From Lates calcarifer (lineage: Eukaryota; Chordata; Actinopteri; Centropomidae): a stretch of DNA of 64,000 nt. A program made the position numbers and the translations under genes. Below the pieces are notes generated by a model. That model had not been told where the DNA came from. It searched no databases and saw only the letters and a program-made list of their open reading frames with translations. The stretch is taken from the NCBI RefSeq assembly GCF_001640805.2, contig NC_066837.1:27652789-27716788 (forward strand). Direction: 5' to 3'. Positions 25,501 to 40,500 of the stretch are shown piece by piece. Every line of letters begins with the position of its first letter. Position 1 is the first letter of the stretch.

Positions 25501-28500
25501 ACTGTTTTTTGGCCGCACAGCTTCCATTTATTTGTTCTTACTACATTTTTGTTGTGTTCCTGATCATATCATGATACTTTAACAACAGAAAACAACAGGA
25601 TATGAAGCATAATCTGCTGAAAAGTTCCTCAGAATCTGCATGGGTGATTTCTCTGTGGCCAAACAAGCAAATAAGCATGTCTGCAACTCAGATCAGATAT
25701 GGACCACGTGAACTTAGTGAATGAAGTCACTGCTGGCATCAACAAGGTTCAACATCAGAGAGAAGGAGAGAGAGAAAACAGAGTGGCCTAACCCCAACTG
25801 AAATGCTTTCTTCTTTTGTTTCACATAAACATGGACCCAACCTCCTTCCCTGTTTCTCTGTCTCTCTCTCCCTCTCTCTCCCTAGTCCACTCATATGTTT
25901 CTATTTAAGGCCAGCAGTGCCGACTACCATGATTGGTGTGTTCACCCCCCCCCCACCCGCCTCCCTGTCCAACGGCTGGCTCCCAGCAGCAGTAGAGGGG
26001 AGGCCTTTCCTCTCAACCGCACTGTTGATTTTCCACAGGGAAACTTCACCATTCTTCCACTCATTCGCTCCCCAGTCTTCCCGTCTAGCTGTTAGGAGCT
26101 CCTCTGGTTCTTGTTTTTCTCCCCCCCCCCTTCCCCTTCATCTTTTCTCTCCTTGGATCTTAAAGTTTGGTTCAGGTCATGGATCCGTTTTAGGTGCGAG
26201 ATGCAGCCCCCACAAACTATTTCTATGCGTTCCCTCCTTTTCTTTTGACTCCTTCCAATGCCTTTCAGTCCGTCGCTGTGGGCTGGGGGTCGACTCAGCT
26301 ATATGGCCAGACATTTGGGACTATGCAGCCGAGTTGTGAGCTTACGTTCTGATTGGTCAAGGAAGGAACAGCGGCAGCAGGGAGCGGGGGTCGGCTGATG
26401 GCGGCATACCGGGTGCACGGCAGCAGCAGTGTAGTTGGTTGCAGCGGGCGTTCGCGGGGTGCCACGGCAAGCAGGTGGCTGACAGCCTGTTTCTTCCCCT
26501 CAGGGATTGACAGCTCGGAGCCCATGGTGCTGGAGCAGTACGTGGCCGTGGCCAACTATGAGAGGCAGGAGAACTCGGAGATCAGTCTCAAGGCTGGGGA
26601 GACAGTGGACGTGATTGAGAAGAGCGAAAGTGGTGAGTGGATTCTTTTTTTGTTTATGTGTCAGGCATGTCTGCATTGATTTCTGTTGATCCACAAAAGA
26701 ACATTACATTTGTCAGTTTGTTTCTTCCTGTTTGTATCTGCCTCTCTCTGTGTACACATTAGTAGCATAAACATACTCCTCACATACACAAAGTCATGCT
26801 CACTCAGCACCTCTCTGTCTCCCTTCTCTCCCTCTTCTCTTGATTTTTTACTCCCTCCTTTGTCCGCAAGAGTCCCCCATTCCAGCCTCCCTCCGCTGCT
26901 CCGCTCTCCCTCTCTCCTCTCTTCTCCCAATCTAATGATCTTCTAGCTAGGATTGGCACCACCTGGAGGTGCTGTTTGGCTGGCAGCAGTCAGCGTGTAT
27001 ATGTGTGTGTATGTAGGGGTGGATGGGATGGTGGTGGTGGTGGTGGGGGGGGTCAGAGTTATGGTTGGAGGCCAGTCTATTTTCCTTTATACTAGAAGAA
27101 GAATGTCAAGTAAACTCAGAAGCAATTTTCCAGCTTCCTGAAAGTGAGAATTGAGATGTTTGATTGGTTACTTTCTGTTTGGAATGAAAACATGTAAAGT
27201 AAACATTTACGAGGAAGAAGTGGTGCAGTGAACCACACAGATAATAGTGTAGATTAACTGAACACTGATAATATGTGCATCACTGAGGGATGCAACACTT
27301 TTTACCTTGCCCACCCCACTGTGGAAATTCTGTTTAGCAATCCAGATCTCATTTTCCATGCAAACAGCCGACTTACAGGCAGCAGCTTGCACAACTCAAG
27401 GGAACTCAGCAGAAATCCTGGCACAAACAAGCTGTATCCCTGTCATTCTCCCTCGCTCTTATCTATACACTGATTACACGTGTGAATCCATTCTCCTTGA
27501 GTTATCTTGGCTCGCGCATCGAGTGATTGTGTGCCTTAATGAGGCAGTTTTAGCATCAACCAGCTCATCATTGTCTTCTGTGTGTGTCATTCACTTAGCA
27601 TTTGGTGCCTTCCCAATTTTTCAATATAAATGAGATAAGTATTAAATGACGTTTTGACAGAACAAAGCAGCTGTGAAGGAAATGATTTGTTTTGTGATGT
27701 GGCTTTTGGTCAAACTTGTACTCACAGAATTCAGAAGTCTTTTTGAGAATTCAGCACTCCTCTCAGCTTTGCTGGTGAGGTTTTGAAATGTCAAGTGTTC
27801 CTGTTAACTCTCGACTCAAGGAGACTGGATGTTTTTCATGTAGCTTTAATTTCCAGAATCTCTTTGCTTCTTGAATCCTTTGTTTAATGAAGTGTGCCTT
27901 ACCCATGCAGTTATTTTCTTTTCTGTATATCCGGCCTGACAGCATCTGCTCACCAGATCCATTTGAAAGCTTCATTCCGAACATTAACATTTAACATTGA
28001 TTGAAGCACCGGCGGATATAAGAACAACCGCTGATCTCCCAGGAAGTCTTGCCCAAGAGCTGGAAATGTGTGCTGTTGTCATTTACTAGGCCAAAGAACT
28101 GGAGCAACAGCCATGATGATGATGACGACATCACTCTGAGGCTATGCCAAGACAAACACATCTGAGAGCTTGTATAATATCCCACAACCCCCTTTCCCGC
28201 TTTCAAGGCTTTTCTGCAGCCTCCTGATCGGCGTATGTTTACTTCCTGTGATGTTTTCAATTCAGAGACACTGACTGTCCGACTATTAATCAGAGCTTAT
28301 TTTCTTTAACTTTCTAGTCAGTAAGTGTCAGTGGAATACTGTGATATATTTTAATCCTTTCCAGGAAATACTGGAATCCATATTTCTCCTGTTTTTTTTT
28401 TTTTGCTGATTTTCTTCCTCTACATGTGGAGCATAGATGGTGTTGTGCATTAATGCGCTGTTAGTCATTCCAGCACAGAATATTTCAGCCACTTTTTAAG

Positions 28501-31500
28501 CATCTGCAGGCTTGACCTGATATAATTATGGGTTAACTGTGGCGTTGGATGTTGCTTTTATTTTTGCCCTTGTGAGAAGTTGTTGGCTTTGCAAGTCTGG
28601 AGCCAGCTGTTTCACTGAACTGTGTCAACAAGGGCCATCATCACACAGAAAGCTGGTTAAGTCATACCCCTGACTCTCACAGTCATAAGTTGTGTGTGTG
28701 GTGGTTGCGTGGGGGTGTGAGGTGGGGGGGGGTCTACATATTATTGTATCTCAAAATTTAGGAGCTGCTATCTGGTAAAGTGAGATTTATGAGGCACCAA
28801 GGGGGTGGGGGTTGGACAGTCCAGAATGGTCCCTGAGAGAGGAGAAGAGGCCTCGTCTGGGCCACTGTCCTGGTTTTCTCCCTCTGGTTCCTCCTCGGAC
28901 ATGGGAACTGTAGAGCGTCTGGAGAGAAGAATGTCCCAGCTGGAGAAAATAAATCTGCATATGTGACCAGTTAAATTATATGGTATGTTGGACCAAGGGG
29001 AGGCAGTGATGTGAAAGAGGCTGAGTAGAAAGGTCAACGTAGTTAAAGAGCTACAGACCTGTTTTAGATAGACGAGAATCCTGAGATTGTTCTTGGAGTG
29101 TCAAATTGGGCACACAGAGGGTTGTGATGCAAAGGAATGTTAAGTTTTCTTTCTGTAATTTTGTGAATTTCTGTGAATTTTCCAGAGGTTAATCACATGT
29201 AGTATGCAGAACCAGCAAGCCTTGAGATAAAAAAAAAATGGCAGAATGCTTCACTTGATTTGTAATTGTCATAAATGTGTGAACCCCCCCCCCCACACAC
29301 ACACACACACCTCTCTAATGTTGGAACTGGGAAAGGTCTGTGTGCAACAACTTTTGTAAGTCTACATTGTGCTCTTCACTGCACCAGGGAACTGGCTCTG
29401 TTAAAATGAATGATTGGTCTACATTTTTTCACACAGTGCTGCTTTTGGTCTGTATTTTATTCTTCATACACTCACTTCTGTCACTTTTTGGGTGTACAAA
29501 TGTGCAACACCATCAATGCCTTTGAGGAAAGAGTGCTCGTAAGTGTGGTCTGTTATAACCATTTGAATAATAATTGTGTCTCACAGTGATTAATATTGAG
29601 CATATTTCGTCCTTCAGGCTTTACCTGTGAGAATGGACAATAGGTGCACATACTTTTTTAAGTGACCATATACTGTATATTTACATTAAATGTTGTAGCT
29701 TGGGGATGTCCCGTAACCAAGGGGTCTAACACCCTGACCAAGTAATTGCAGTGTCCCCATGTCTGGAATAATGCCCCCTCTTTGTCCCAAATATACCCTC
29801 CGTCAGTGTTGTAAACACATGGCCTCAGCTGCAGCTGTTTTCTTTCTCACTTTCTAATACCGTCTCAGAGAATGATTGGTAAATTTAAGTGACAAGCCTT
29901 GCACTCTGTGGCCACAGTGACAGAGGGGAAATATATGGGGGGAAAAAACCTTTTTTCCCTTGTTTCATCAGCCGAGACTAATGGATCTGCCAGGAGGACC
30001 TTGACGCTGAACTGCAAACAGGATCCTTTGGGTTAGTGTGCCGCCCAATCCACATTGCCATCCGGAGAAGCCATTTGCCCAAATATCTTTGCTCTCCTTG
30101 CTGCCAAGTTTCAGGGGCATTTTGTCACAGCTGATTTAAAGAGATTAGACAGATTTGCTTACCTCCCTCTGGATGTGACTCTTCATCTCACATAGTGTCT
30201 GACCTCCTGCTGTGTTGCCAGATAATACTAATTCTCTGTTTTGGAAAATGATAACAGTTATGTTAAAGACATTTCTCAGGTATGTGGCGTGTCAGCAGGT
30301 ACAATACTGTTTGAGGAAGAATCAATGCCAAGAGTTTTGGCAACATTTTCCCCACCACATATTTCCCAGTGCCCAGGCGATCTGGCAGGGCAGCACTCAG
30401 TCTAACCCATAACACTTCTCCAAAGGTTTATCCTCAGTGCTGTGCTTGGTCTGACTCAAGACTCGTGTGCTCATGTGTAGATCACTTTCAGAAGGAGAGA
30501 ACTTCACATTGTATTAGGCCATATACTTAAAACTAAATACTACTTTAGGATGAGCCTTACTTAAGGCTATGAAATAATTACAGCACTTGTGTTTTAGTGA
30601 CGGAAAATGCAAGAAATACATCTGAATACAAGTAACGACTGGAATTTAGTGAAATTACCAGTATATTGGACAGCCTGCTGCTAAGGCTCTACCATTTAAG
30701 AAATGGAGGGTTCAAAGTTTACACAGAGGTCAGGTTAGAAGTCTGAGCCCAAGTTGTTTCATTCTTATTGTCTTGAATATGGTCATTTACTAACTTTATT
30801 TCCTGATAGAGAGATTAGCTCTATCAGATGTAGTATCATGATGTATGATGGCAACTAATGTCAATGAAACAATGATTATCATCAGTTAATAAATCCAAAC
30901 CCATTATTTCCCATTATATCAAATAAAAAAGAGCAGCCACCAATAAATTGATGGACTAATTGTTTCAGCACTTCATTAATAGCTTTATTAAGAACACAGC
31001 AAACACACAGTAAATCTATCAATAATATGAACTCTATGAATAACACATCATTTATTTATGGCACCATTGGAAAAAATCCTTGAGAGATTCATTTTAAGCT
31101 GTGGAATGAATTGTTTTTTAAAATGCAGAGTGGACTGTCAAGGGCCAAATTATCAAAGTGCCAAAATGTGAAATAATGTGGTATTTTCCTTTAACTGCCT
31201 TGTCTGGAGGGAGTTTTAAAAGGTTTTGCATGAGAAGCTAGCTTGACATCCCCTCCGCCTTAGGCTGTCAAATGTAGCCCATGTCTTTAATCAAGGTATA
31301 CTGAGGGCTAGCTTAAAGGATGTTCTGGATCAGAGAAGGCTGTTTTGGACAGAGTTCACATGGGAGGCTGGAGGCGAGCATTAGCATTGCCTCCAGGCTA
31401 TAAAACAGACAGCCAGCATCAATCAGGGTGGTACGTCTTGAGCCAGGAGATGGCCTACTATCATTCTCACAACACCTTAGCTTAGCCACAGTAGCTAGCT

Positions 31501-34500
31501 TCACCCTGAGGCAGTAAAAAAGTGCTAAACAGCTTTAGTAACTTAATTCTTAGAGTTGAGCTCACACAATCTGGGGATAGTGGAGGCTCGGAGGCGACTG
31601 CACTTTGACCATGGAGCCACTTTCAGGAGCTCAAGTTAAAAACAGCATGCCTTCAATAAGCATAGCAAAAACATGCGTAGAGACACTGTTGGAGACCTGA
31701 TGTGCTGCTGCATGTTCTGCATCTCTGAAAAATCTGTCATCTTTAATGAGCATGATCATAGTGTTAACACAGAGGGGTGTGTGTATGCAGAGGAGGATAC
31801 ATATGGAGGATCAATGCAGAGGTTTAGCCTGATTCCACGGAGCGTGATGTTTAGTCAACACTGGCTATTGAAATCCCCACTGCCAGCTATCCCCTTTCAC
31901 TTGTAACAAGTCTGGCTCAGTCACAAGACCCCTGCTTTTATGAAAACTTCAACCAGGTAACATGAGCTTCAAACTGGGATGTAATGCCATCATCTTACAG
32001 TGTCAATAAAGACCAGGACCCTGAAATTGGCCTTGACTTTCTAAGAAGAAACAGCACGAAAGGGGCTGGGTGCCCCCTCATATACCCTATTTTTATAACT
32101 CTATGATGAGCTTTGAAGTTTTTAAACATGATATTCTACCCAAAAAATCAGCAGGAACACTCACCCCCTTTATGTTTGAGAGGTGACTGTAAAAAGTTTG
32201 TAGTTGTCTTCTTCGATGGTGAGTGGAGGCTGTGGTCAGCTGGGATGGTCAGTTAAAGTAGGTTCCAATAGTAGCATGTTTTCACACCAGAATAAGTTTG
32301 AGTTTCATTAGTGAAGTGGATGAAATATGGGGGTTCCCGGAAATGTTTTCATTTTTTCCACTTCATTAAAAAAAACTGCTATTCCTTGTTAATTTGGTTG
32401 GGTAATCTCAACTCAACTCAACAAAACAAGAAATGCACATTTCTCTGGAATATCTAATCCCCCTTCCCCCAACCCATACTTTACCATATCAAGGACCGAA
32501 ATTGGTAAGTTTACTAAATCTTTAACACTCACTTGTTCCATGAGCTAGTGGTGCACAAGAAGCTGCATTTTCCTTGCAGCTGATGTGTTTTGTGCAAAGT
32601 TTGTTCAGATATCCAACACTGGCGAGAAGCTTCTTGCAGTATATAATGTAGTTTTTTTTTTTTTTTCATTTTTGAATTGTGAATGCTTTAAAATGCCACA
32701 GTAACCATGATCTGCTGGGTTGTTACAAATCAGAGCTATAACCTGAGGTCCCACATTCATCCAAAACTGATCTGGAAAGAAACTGTCCTTGAAAAACTGT
32801 TGGTCACCTAACACTGTCAACACTGTCATTTAACTGTGATTAACCCAAACATCTCTGTTTCATTGTCAGCATCAACGTGTTCAGTTCAATGGTGCCACTG
32901 CAGCAATGGAGCACAACACATATTATATTTTAAGGATTTTTTTATGCAGGCTATTTACATGGCTTCACTTTGCTGGTGAGATATGGTATATCTTAAAGCA
33001 GTTAAAGGGTCAGCAGATACAGAGTTTAAATACATGCTGCAGATGCTGGTGATTGTGTCTGGCTCTCAGTTGGAAATGTTGTTCAGTTACTTCACTAACA
33101 CTGTATCATCTTTAGCATGTCCAGTTGATGGACCAAAACAGATATTGATGATGATGAGGCTCCAGGTCAGAAAAGCATTGTTGTAGTTTAATCCTATTAA
33201 TGAAGCTAGTGCAATCCATGTCAAAGATAATACTGTTGCTGGTTTCACAGCTGGTTTTCGGCAGCCTTCAATTGTTGTGCTGCTATTTTAAGCATATTCT
33301 TTGAATCTCGCCCTTCTGCTGACTCTGCAGAAAGATAAGCAGGCAATTCAATATATTGCCCTGAAGAGCAGCACAACATTCCAGCACTCGCTGCTCTCCA
33401 GGGGATCTGTTCCTAATTAGAAACTCTGAGGAGGAAACAAGAATGACATTCACCTTGTGGGTCCCCACTGACTGTAGCATTTCTAACGTCATTGTCGAAA
33501 CTGTCTGATGACCGTTCTGAGGATCCCAAATTGAGAAACTGAAAGGGAAAAGTGTGGTGTTGTTGTTGGACAGGGAATTACAGTGTAATACTACAGCTTT
33601 GAAGCCCTGGCCAAACATCTGCTGGCTCTCCCCCCTCTCTGTCTTCTCTCTTTCTGTATTTCCCCTTACCACTCTTTTAATCTCTTTCTCCCCCTCACTC
33701 TCTTGCTTTCTTTCTCGCCTCTTATTTTTCCTCACCCTTACTTTTCAGATGCAACGGCACCTCATACATCTTTCATTCCTCCAAATCTCTCAAAATGGTT
33801 TCTGAAGGTCAATGATAATTTTCTGTGCTCAGTTAGTGTACCACTGTGTGCATTGTGACCTCCACTTTTCTTTTGTGGTTAAAAAACAGGCAATTACTGC
33901 CTGACAAGACATGTTGTAGCTAGAAAGTCCAATTAGAGCTCAGCGCTGTAAGAAGAGCCAATTACAGTCCCTCTACTGTCTTACATATTCATATTTTGTG
34001 CTGTGTGTGTGTGTGTATAAATGTGGTAGACAGCAGGTGCTGCTGCATAACCTCTCTGAATATTAGTCATTAGTTGCTGAGCGCCTCATAAAACCCCCAG
34101 AACATTTGGCTTTGTTATGTCAGACAAACTAGCAGGAGCATGTAAATCAGTTTAGGAAAAAAAAATCGATCATCGGACCTGTTCTGTTTTAGTGTTTCCT
34201 TAGGTAAAGAAGGTCGGGTTGGACAATAAAAGACCTGATACCTAATTGGAAATGAGCATTCATGTTCTCATCCTATGGAACACCACACATTATAGCTGTG
34301 GTTGGAGTAGAGAGGATTCACAGAACTCTGGATCACTTTGCTCACTGGCCTGACACACACACACACACACATACATACACACACAGACTGGAACCAGCCA
34401 CTAATAGAAGGTATGATGTTAAAACAACAGTTTTAACAGGTTGAGAGGTTCTGCTATATGCACAGGTGGCACAGTATGCACTTCATTACCTTCTATTTGT

Positions 34501-37500
34501 TCTTTTCTGTGTCGGTTCAGTTTCTCTCAAACCCGTCCACTCCACCAACTGTCTCAGGCCATGTACATGTACAGTTATTTGTCATGTTTCAGGAGAAAAG
34601 TGAAAAAATGGTCTTTGATCGCAACTTCTGTCCCTTTTAGGGCGTGCCCTGACTTTATTTGAAGCCACACTAGAATCCACTTAAGGCAAGATTATCATAA
34701 CACATTTGGTTTTCATTCATATGTTGGAAATTGAGTAACATTTGAACATCTCTTTATCTCCCAGCCCTGTGCAATATAAGACACTTGTATCATGTGTTGT
34801 ACTCAGTTCCTAGAGGCTTTTCATTACATTACTTAAGTGTGAATCATCATAGAGAATGAACATATTACCAGTTTGGCTTTTCCTTCTAGCCAGAGTAAAT
34901 GCCATAGAAATATATGTGTGGGACAGATAAATGGAGGATAAATTCATGCCATATCAGCATCCTTACCATGAGTTAAGAGTTGCATTAAGATACCACAGGA
35001 GGTTGTGTTGGCTGGAGTGTTTTTATGATGATGATGAAATAAAGTACAAGAAGGTTGATTTAACAGAAGATTCTGAAAAATCTGAAGGGTAACCAGATGC
35101 CAAAACACTATACAGTGGTTTGTAATTCTGAGGAAGAATTTTAACTGACTAGTCCTGTGATTATTTTGGGCCAGCGTTCTCTGTGTTGGCACTCCCACTG
35201 CATCAATGCAGTGTTCTCACTGAAAAGAATGGGGAGATAGCATTTTTTCAGGTAGTGCTAATATTGGTCTGACGACTGCCTTGGGTCATCAGCATGCTCT
35301 AAAGTAAGTGCTTTTTGGATCATAGAACAATGCTTCTCTTTTTTAATTCTTCATACAACTACTTTTCTGACTTTACATGGTTATAACTGTGTGAACGTCT
35401 CCCTATGACGACAAACGTTTGCCACGCTTTGCCACCATCAGATGCTATATAATGTAAACTACTTTGCTTGAAGCACACCCTGGCTGTTAGGCATTGCCAC
35501 TAACAAGACAAAAATAAACAAATTGGTCACTGTCCATAGTTATTCTCTTTGCAAGTGAACACATTTGCCCTTCTGGGCCTACCACACCCTTGCTGATTAG
35601 TTTAGATGTATCATTCCATGTGGGTGCTCAGCCAAGTTATGTTTTGCTTTAATTGACTGAGTAATTTTTCTCCATCTGGCTGCCAATCTTTGGCCCAGAT
35701 CTCCTCCTACGGGACAGATTTTCTGTGAAAACTGTAATCTGTCTACAGGCTTCTCACACATGATGGTCAGCCCACTTCTCTCAGGGCCCAGGTCTACCAT
35801 GCTGCCAACTGGCTATTACAGTGAGAGAGTGACTGCTTTTTTATGTCTCTCATTTTTTCTCTTTTGCCCGCATCTGAATCTCCATTTTGTTTTTCTTACC
35901 CCTTGTCTCCAGTCTATTCTAGCTCTGTGAGAGTAGAATGTATGTACGCATTTTTTTTTTTTTTTTGCTTTCTGGTCCTCATTTATCTGCTTTTACTGTG
36001 CCCACTTTTTCCAGAACTGGATTTATAGGGGAACTGGGTCCTGTCAAAACCTCTCCGTGCCCTGCCATGTGTGCACACAATGGAGTCTGCAGCTTGGCGT
36101 GTGTGAATAAGACCTGCAGGGGGTGTCTTGACTATTTCTGGCCTATTTTGTTTCAGTGTGAAGCAGAAAACAAACAAAAAATGCTAATATCTTTTTTCAC
36201 ACATGCAGTTTTCTTTTTCATGTGAACCAGCTTTCATTCTAATGTCAGCTTTAATCAACAGCTCAACTTAAGAGTTGTGCAGTTGCTTTAACAACTAAAA
36301 CAGTTTTTATTATTTAGCGGTCAGGGCCATTCATGCTTTTAATTCCCCACATTTGGACTTTTGCAGCCCTCAGCATTCTAGCATCAGTCAAAATGACAGT
36401 GCCTTTATTGTGGACAGTGCTGCAGCTGTCCGACACAAATAAATGAAATCATATCATTCCTGATTTAAAATGTCTGCATGGTGAGGTATGATCACGTCTG
36501 TCCCCAAATTATCAGACCATTTAACACCCACCATCTAAAAATGTAGTTGCAGAGTTGTTGCCATGTCTTCAATGCTATTGTTATGTTTTTGCGTTGTTCT
36601 CTCTTATTAATGTTCTAAAGATCAAATTTTAAATGAGTTCTGAGCATTATTATTGGGGTCCTCCTTCCCTCTCTGTCAAACACAGAAATTCCTGTCAGCT
36701 TTAGCTTCTGAAGGTGAGATGAGATTTGCAGCAGTTGGGGCTCACACTTGCCACTCTTGATAGTGAACAGTCACCTCAATTCTTTATCAGCACAGGAGAT
36801 TTATTATTCTGTTTTCCAACTGGGTGCCAGGTGTGCTAAAGAGAGGAAAAGCTCCTACATTTGTGTCTGTGAAGAAGTCATACTCTCCTCTGTACAGGTG
36901 GCTCCAATTCCTCTTTAGCTTTTTGAGTTGTTGCAATGAATCAGTCTGTGAAAGCCCTAATGTGTTTCATATGGACTAAGCTATTCTTACTGCTAGGCAG
37001 ACCTTTTATATTGCAGTATAGCAGAAAATAAATCAAAGTCTTCAGGAATGAAAACACCTAATCTCCACTAAAAGAGGAATGTGAAGCCTGAAAGTCTGTC
37101 ACAACAGTTCACATACTGTATAAACACATTTAGATAGAGATTTGCATAGTTAAATTCACAGTTTAACGCTATCATCTGATCACAGCCTACTTCTCTAACC
37201 TTTATCCAGCAGAGGACCATCCCATCCAAAGCGAAAGTCCTCAAGATGTCCCTTAGCTATGGTGTAAGATTTAATTGCAGTAGTGCAACTGTTGGTGGGT
37301 GTCAAATACAATTTCATATGACACCATTACCTCCACCAGTCGAGGCCTAACAAGATCCTACAACGAACTTGATGGGTCCAAAATGAACTATGGTGACCTC
37401 TCCTGAAGCCAGACTGCACTGTAACATCTCTGCAGGAGCCAGAAAGTAGCCAGCAGGCGAGTACAGACAACCCACAGAAAGGTAGTGTAACTGTGAGGAA

Positions 37501-40500
37501 GTTAAGGCTGGAGGAGCTACACTGCAGCTACTGTGCATAATCCCATGTGCCTGTAGGCCCTCAGGTCAAATTAACTCTTGTGTTGACTGAGACATGACCC
37601 ACTGTGGGGAAATTCAGGGGAGACAGTATTTCAGTGTGAGTTTGTGTGTACTTGTGTGTTTGTTGGAAGAAGGTGTGTTTATGCTGCACATAAGCTGTCA
37701 GAGTCAGGTTACCTTAGGCACCTCTGTGCTTATATAGGTATGAGGAGGCATGAGGCCACATGCAAGGGGCCAGGGTAGACTCCTCCACTGTGGTCTGTTA
37801 AATGTCAACTCAGTAATATTTTAATACCTGTTAGTGTATTCGTTGTAATATAGTCTGGCACAAATGAAGTTCAGCACTACTTTAGTTGGAGGAACATTCA
37901 GTTTTCTGTTTTATTACTGTTTACGTTACAGATGCTCCTAAAATATGTTTATCATGAAATATATCACATTACCTGTGAATTACCTGTAAATTATCTGGTT
38001 GACTGGTAATTTTAATGGTTACAGATCATGTAAATAAGTTGAATTCTGGTATCAAGAGAATTAAAATGGGAGAAATTGAGCATTAAACTTACTTCACATA
38101 CGAGCTTCCCACTGCATCTCATGTCTCCCTCAGTTGACGGGATTTGCTTAGTTGCATGTTTGCAGTTCATTTCCTATTGAGAAAAATCCAGCTGCTGACA
38201 AAGACCACAAAATGTGATTGATAGTTCTGGGAAAAGCTAGAAAGCTTGAGTGATGATTTCCCCTCCACTAGCATGCACCAAACATTACACTGAAATAAAG
38301 TTTGAATATGTGTGTTGTTTAATCTACTTGCCATTTATTTGTTTGATTGATCAACATAAAGTTAATCAGCAATAATAATTTATTAGGCAAAAAATGCCAA
38401 ACATTTCCCAGGTCCAAGATTTACTTGTTTCTGTGTTATATTTTTGGCATATAGGATTTTTCACATGGCAATTATAAACTAGTGATTAAACTTTTAAAAA
38501 ATGATGTGGAAATAGGCAATGAATATAATCAAAATATTGTTGATCCAAAAATCATCACTTCCAGTCAATGTAACAAGTGATCCAAAACATGCCTTTCAGT
38601 TATCATTAAATAACAGCTTTCTGAAGTAGAGGAAAGTGCATTATTTATTACTGTGCTGGATTGTACTGCTAATTCCATGGCTTCTTTGCAGCAATCACAA
38701 TAATCTTAAAAATTATTTAACTTTTTACTTTGCACTAGTTGAAATGAGTACCCATGTAGCTATGAGCATTACTTTATAACAGATCTGTGCAGTTGAAAAT
38801 AATGTACGTCCTCTGTTCCAATCAAATTTCAATTTCTCCGAGGCTATGCTATATAACTGCTTGTACTGTGGCTGCTTAATACAGTAGGAACACACCTTCC
38901 CCTTGTTACCATGACTGTTTCTTTCCCAATGATACAGCTCTATGCTACAGGCATATTTTCCACATCATTCATAATACATGTTAATGTGATTGGTGTCTTG
39001 CCGGGTAATAAAAAAGGGCGTGATGGGTTGATTCACCAAGGCTTCTCCAACCACATTAGAGAGCTGAGCCATATGGCTGTAAGTACATTGGAGAAGTGAT
39101 GACCTAATCGTTGGACTTATTTGGAGAAAGAAAAATGAGTTTGTTGCCATTTTTGTGGAAAGGTTTCCACTCATCGTTTTTAAAGACTGTATCTTCTACT
39201 GCACTTAAGCATTCAATCAGATTTACTGAAAAGACACTTGAGACAATTCTGAGCACTTTAGACTGCAGGGTTGCCCATTTAAATCCCAGAGACAGTGATG
39301 ACATTTAGGGTGTGTGTATCAAACATACAGCAAACAGTAAGGCATTGCATACTGTGTACTGCATACTTTAGCAGAGCTGCAGTGCCTTCCCAAAGTCATT
39401 CTTACACAGTGTTGCTGTAAATACAAATATGTCTTTTATCAGTTTTCCATGGTAAAAAGTACAGTGATGTTATCCATAATCTCACTCTTGCTTGCACTGT
39501 ATATGTTGGAAGAATGTGTCATGCATGGGGTTGTATCCAGACAAGTGGTCAGCTTTTTTAGTCTCATAGATATGATCCCAGTACTATGAAGGCAATACTC
39601 AGCGGGCCTTGACTTAGAGTGGTAAGCACACTATTAGCTAGAGGAAAGACACATTAGCTGTCAAAATGTGATCAGTGTAATCATGATCGGTTCTCTTGGT
39701 TTTGGTTGCCACCCAAAGTGATGTGAGTGTTTTTGTAATTGTGACAAGTCAGCGTAATGAGTACTGTAACAGAATAGTGAAGATGTCACCACAAACCTCT
39801 CATTAGTCATTGTACTAAAAGCACAAGATCTACAACTTTGGTCAGGGTATGGATGACGCAAGTAAACTTTAATTCAAGTGCAGTGCAGTGTTGTGCCATG
39901 ATATTTGATTCATTCCTGAGTGGGAAGCCTTTCCGCTCTATGAGACTCCCTGAAGACACAGGATCAGTCAGAGCTGTGGAAAAGAAACAAAGGATAGGTA
40001 GTCTGGGAAAGTGTCAACCTCGCAGCAAGTTCCCATCTAGTGTGTAGAGTTCTTTGACTGTTCAGTAAAGCAGTAATGTGTCATTAAGGAATGAGGCTGC
40101 AAAGATCTCGAGAATCTAATGGCAGCAGGTCAGCATAATATGTAGTGTGCTTCTCCAAGCCATCTTTAGCCTTGCAAGTGGTAGGGCTCTGGAGATGACA
40201 ATGCTGGTCAGTCAATCAATCATTTGGTCCAGACTAAAATGTCTCAGCAGCTACTGGATTGATTGCAATGGAGTTTTGAATAAACATTCATGCTCCCAAG
40301 AGTAAGAAGACTATTTCTTAAGGTGATCTCCCAACCAAGGTTAAGTTGCAATTTTGTTTTTGGAGTGAAATATCTTATCAACTATTGATTCAATTTATGT
40401 TAAAATCTGGTACACTTTAAAGGACCAGCGTGTAGGATTTAGCCATGAGAACGCAGATTGCTTACCCCTTACCCCTCCCTTTTCAAACATGTTGGAGTCT

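Larger units (their letters stand above)
23202..26503 (+). other. Intron between the 45-nt exon and SH3-1 exon
   Basis: About 3.3 kb. The first 2.6 kb is ordinary AT-rich intron. The last 0.6 kb turns CpG-rich and is annotated separately as a candidate internal promoter and first exon. Confidence 0.7.

Noticed and set aside
25803..26339. 178-codon plus-strand open frame upstream of SH3-1
   Set aside because: Its content is Ser/Pro/Leu low complexity from CT-rich DNA, with no recognised family. It is out of frame with the exon and explained by base composition.
33283..33735. 150-codon minus-strand open frame
   Set aside because: The Glu/Lys/Arg-rich start is the complement of a CT-rich tract. 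No splice context and no known domain.
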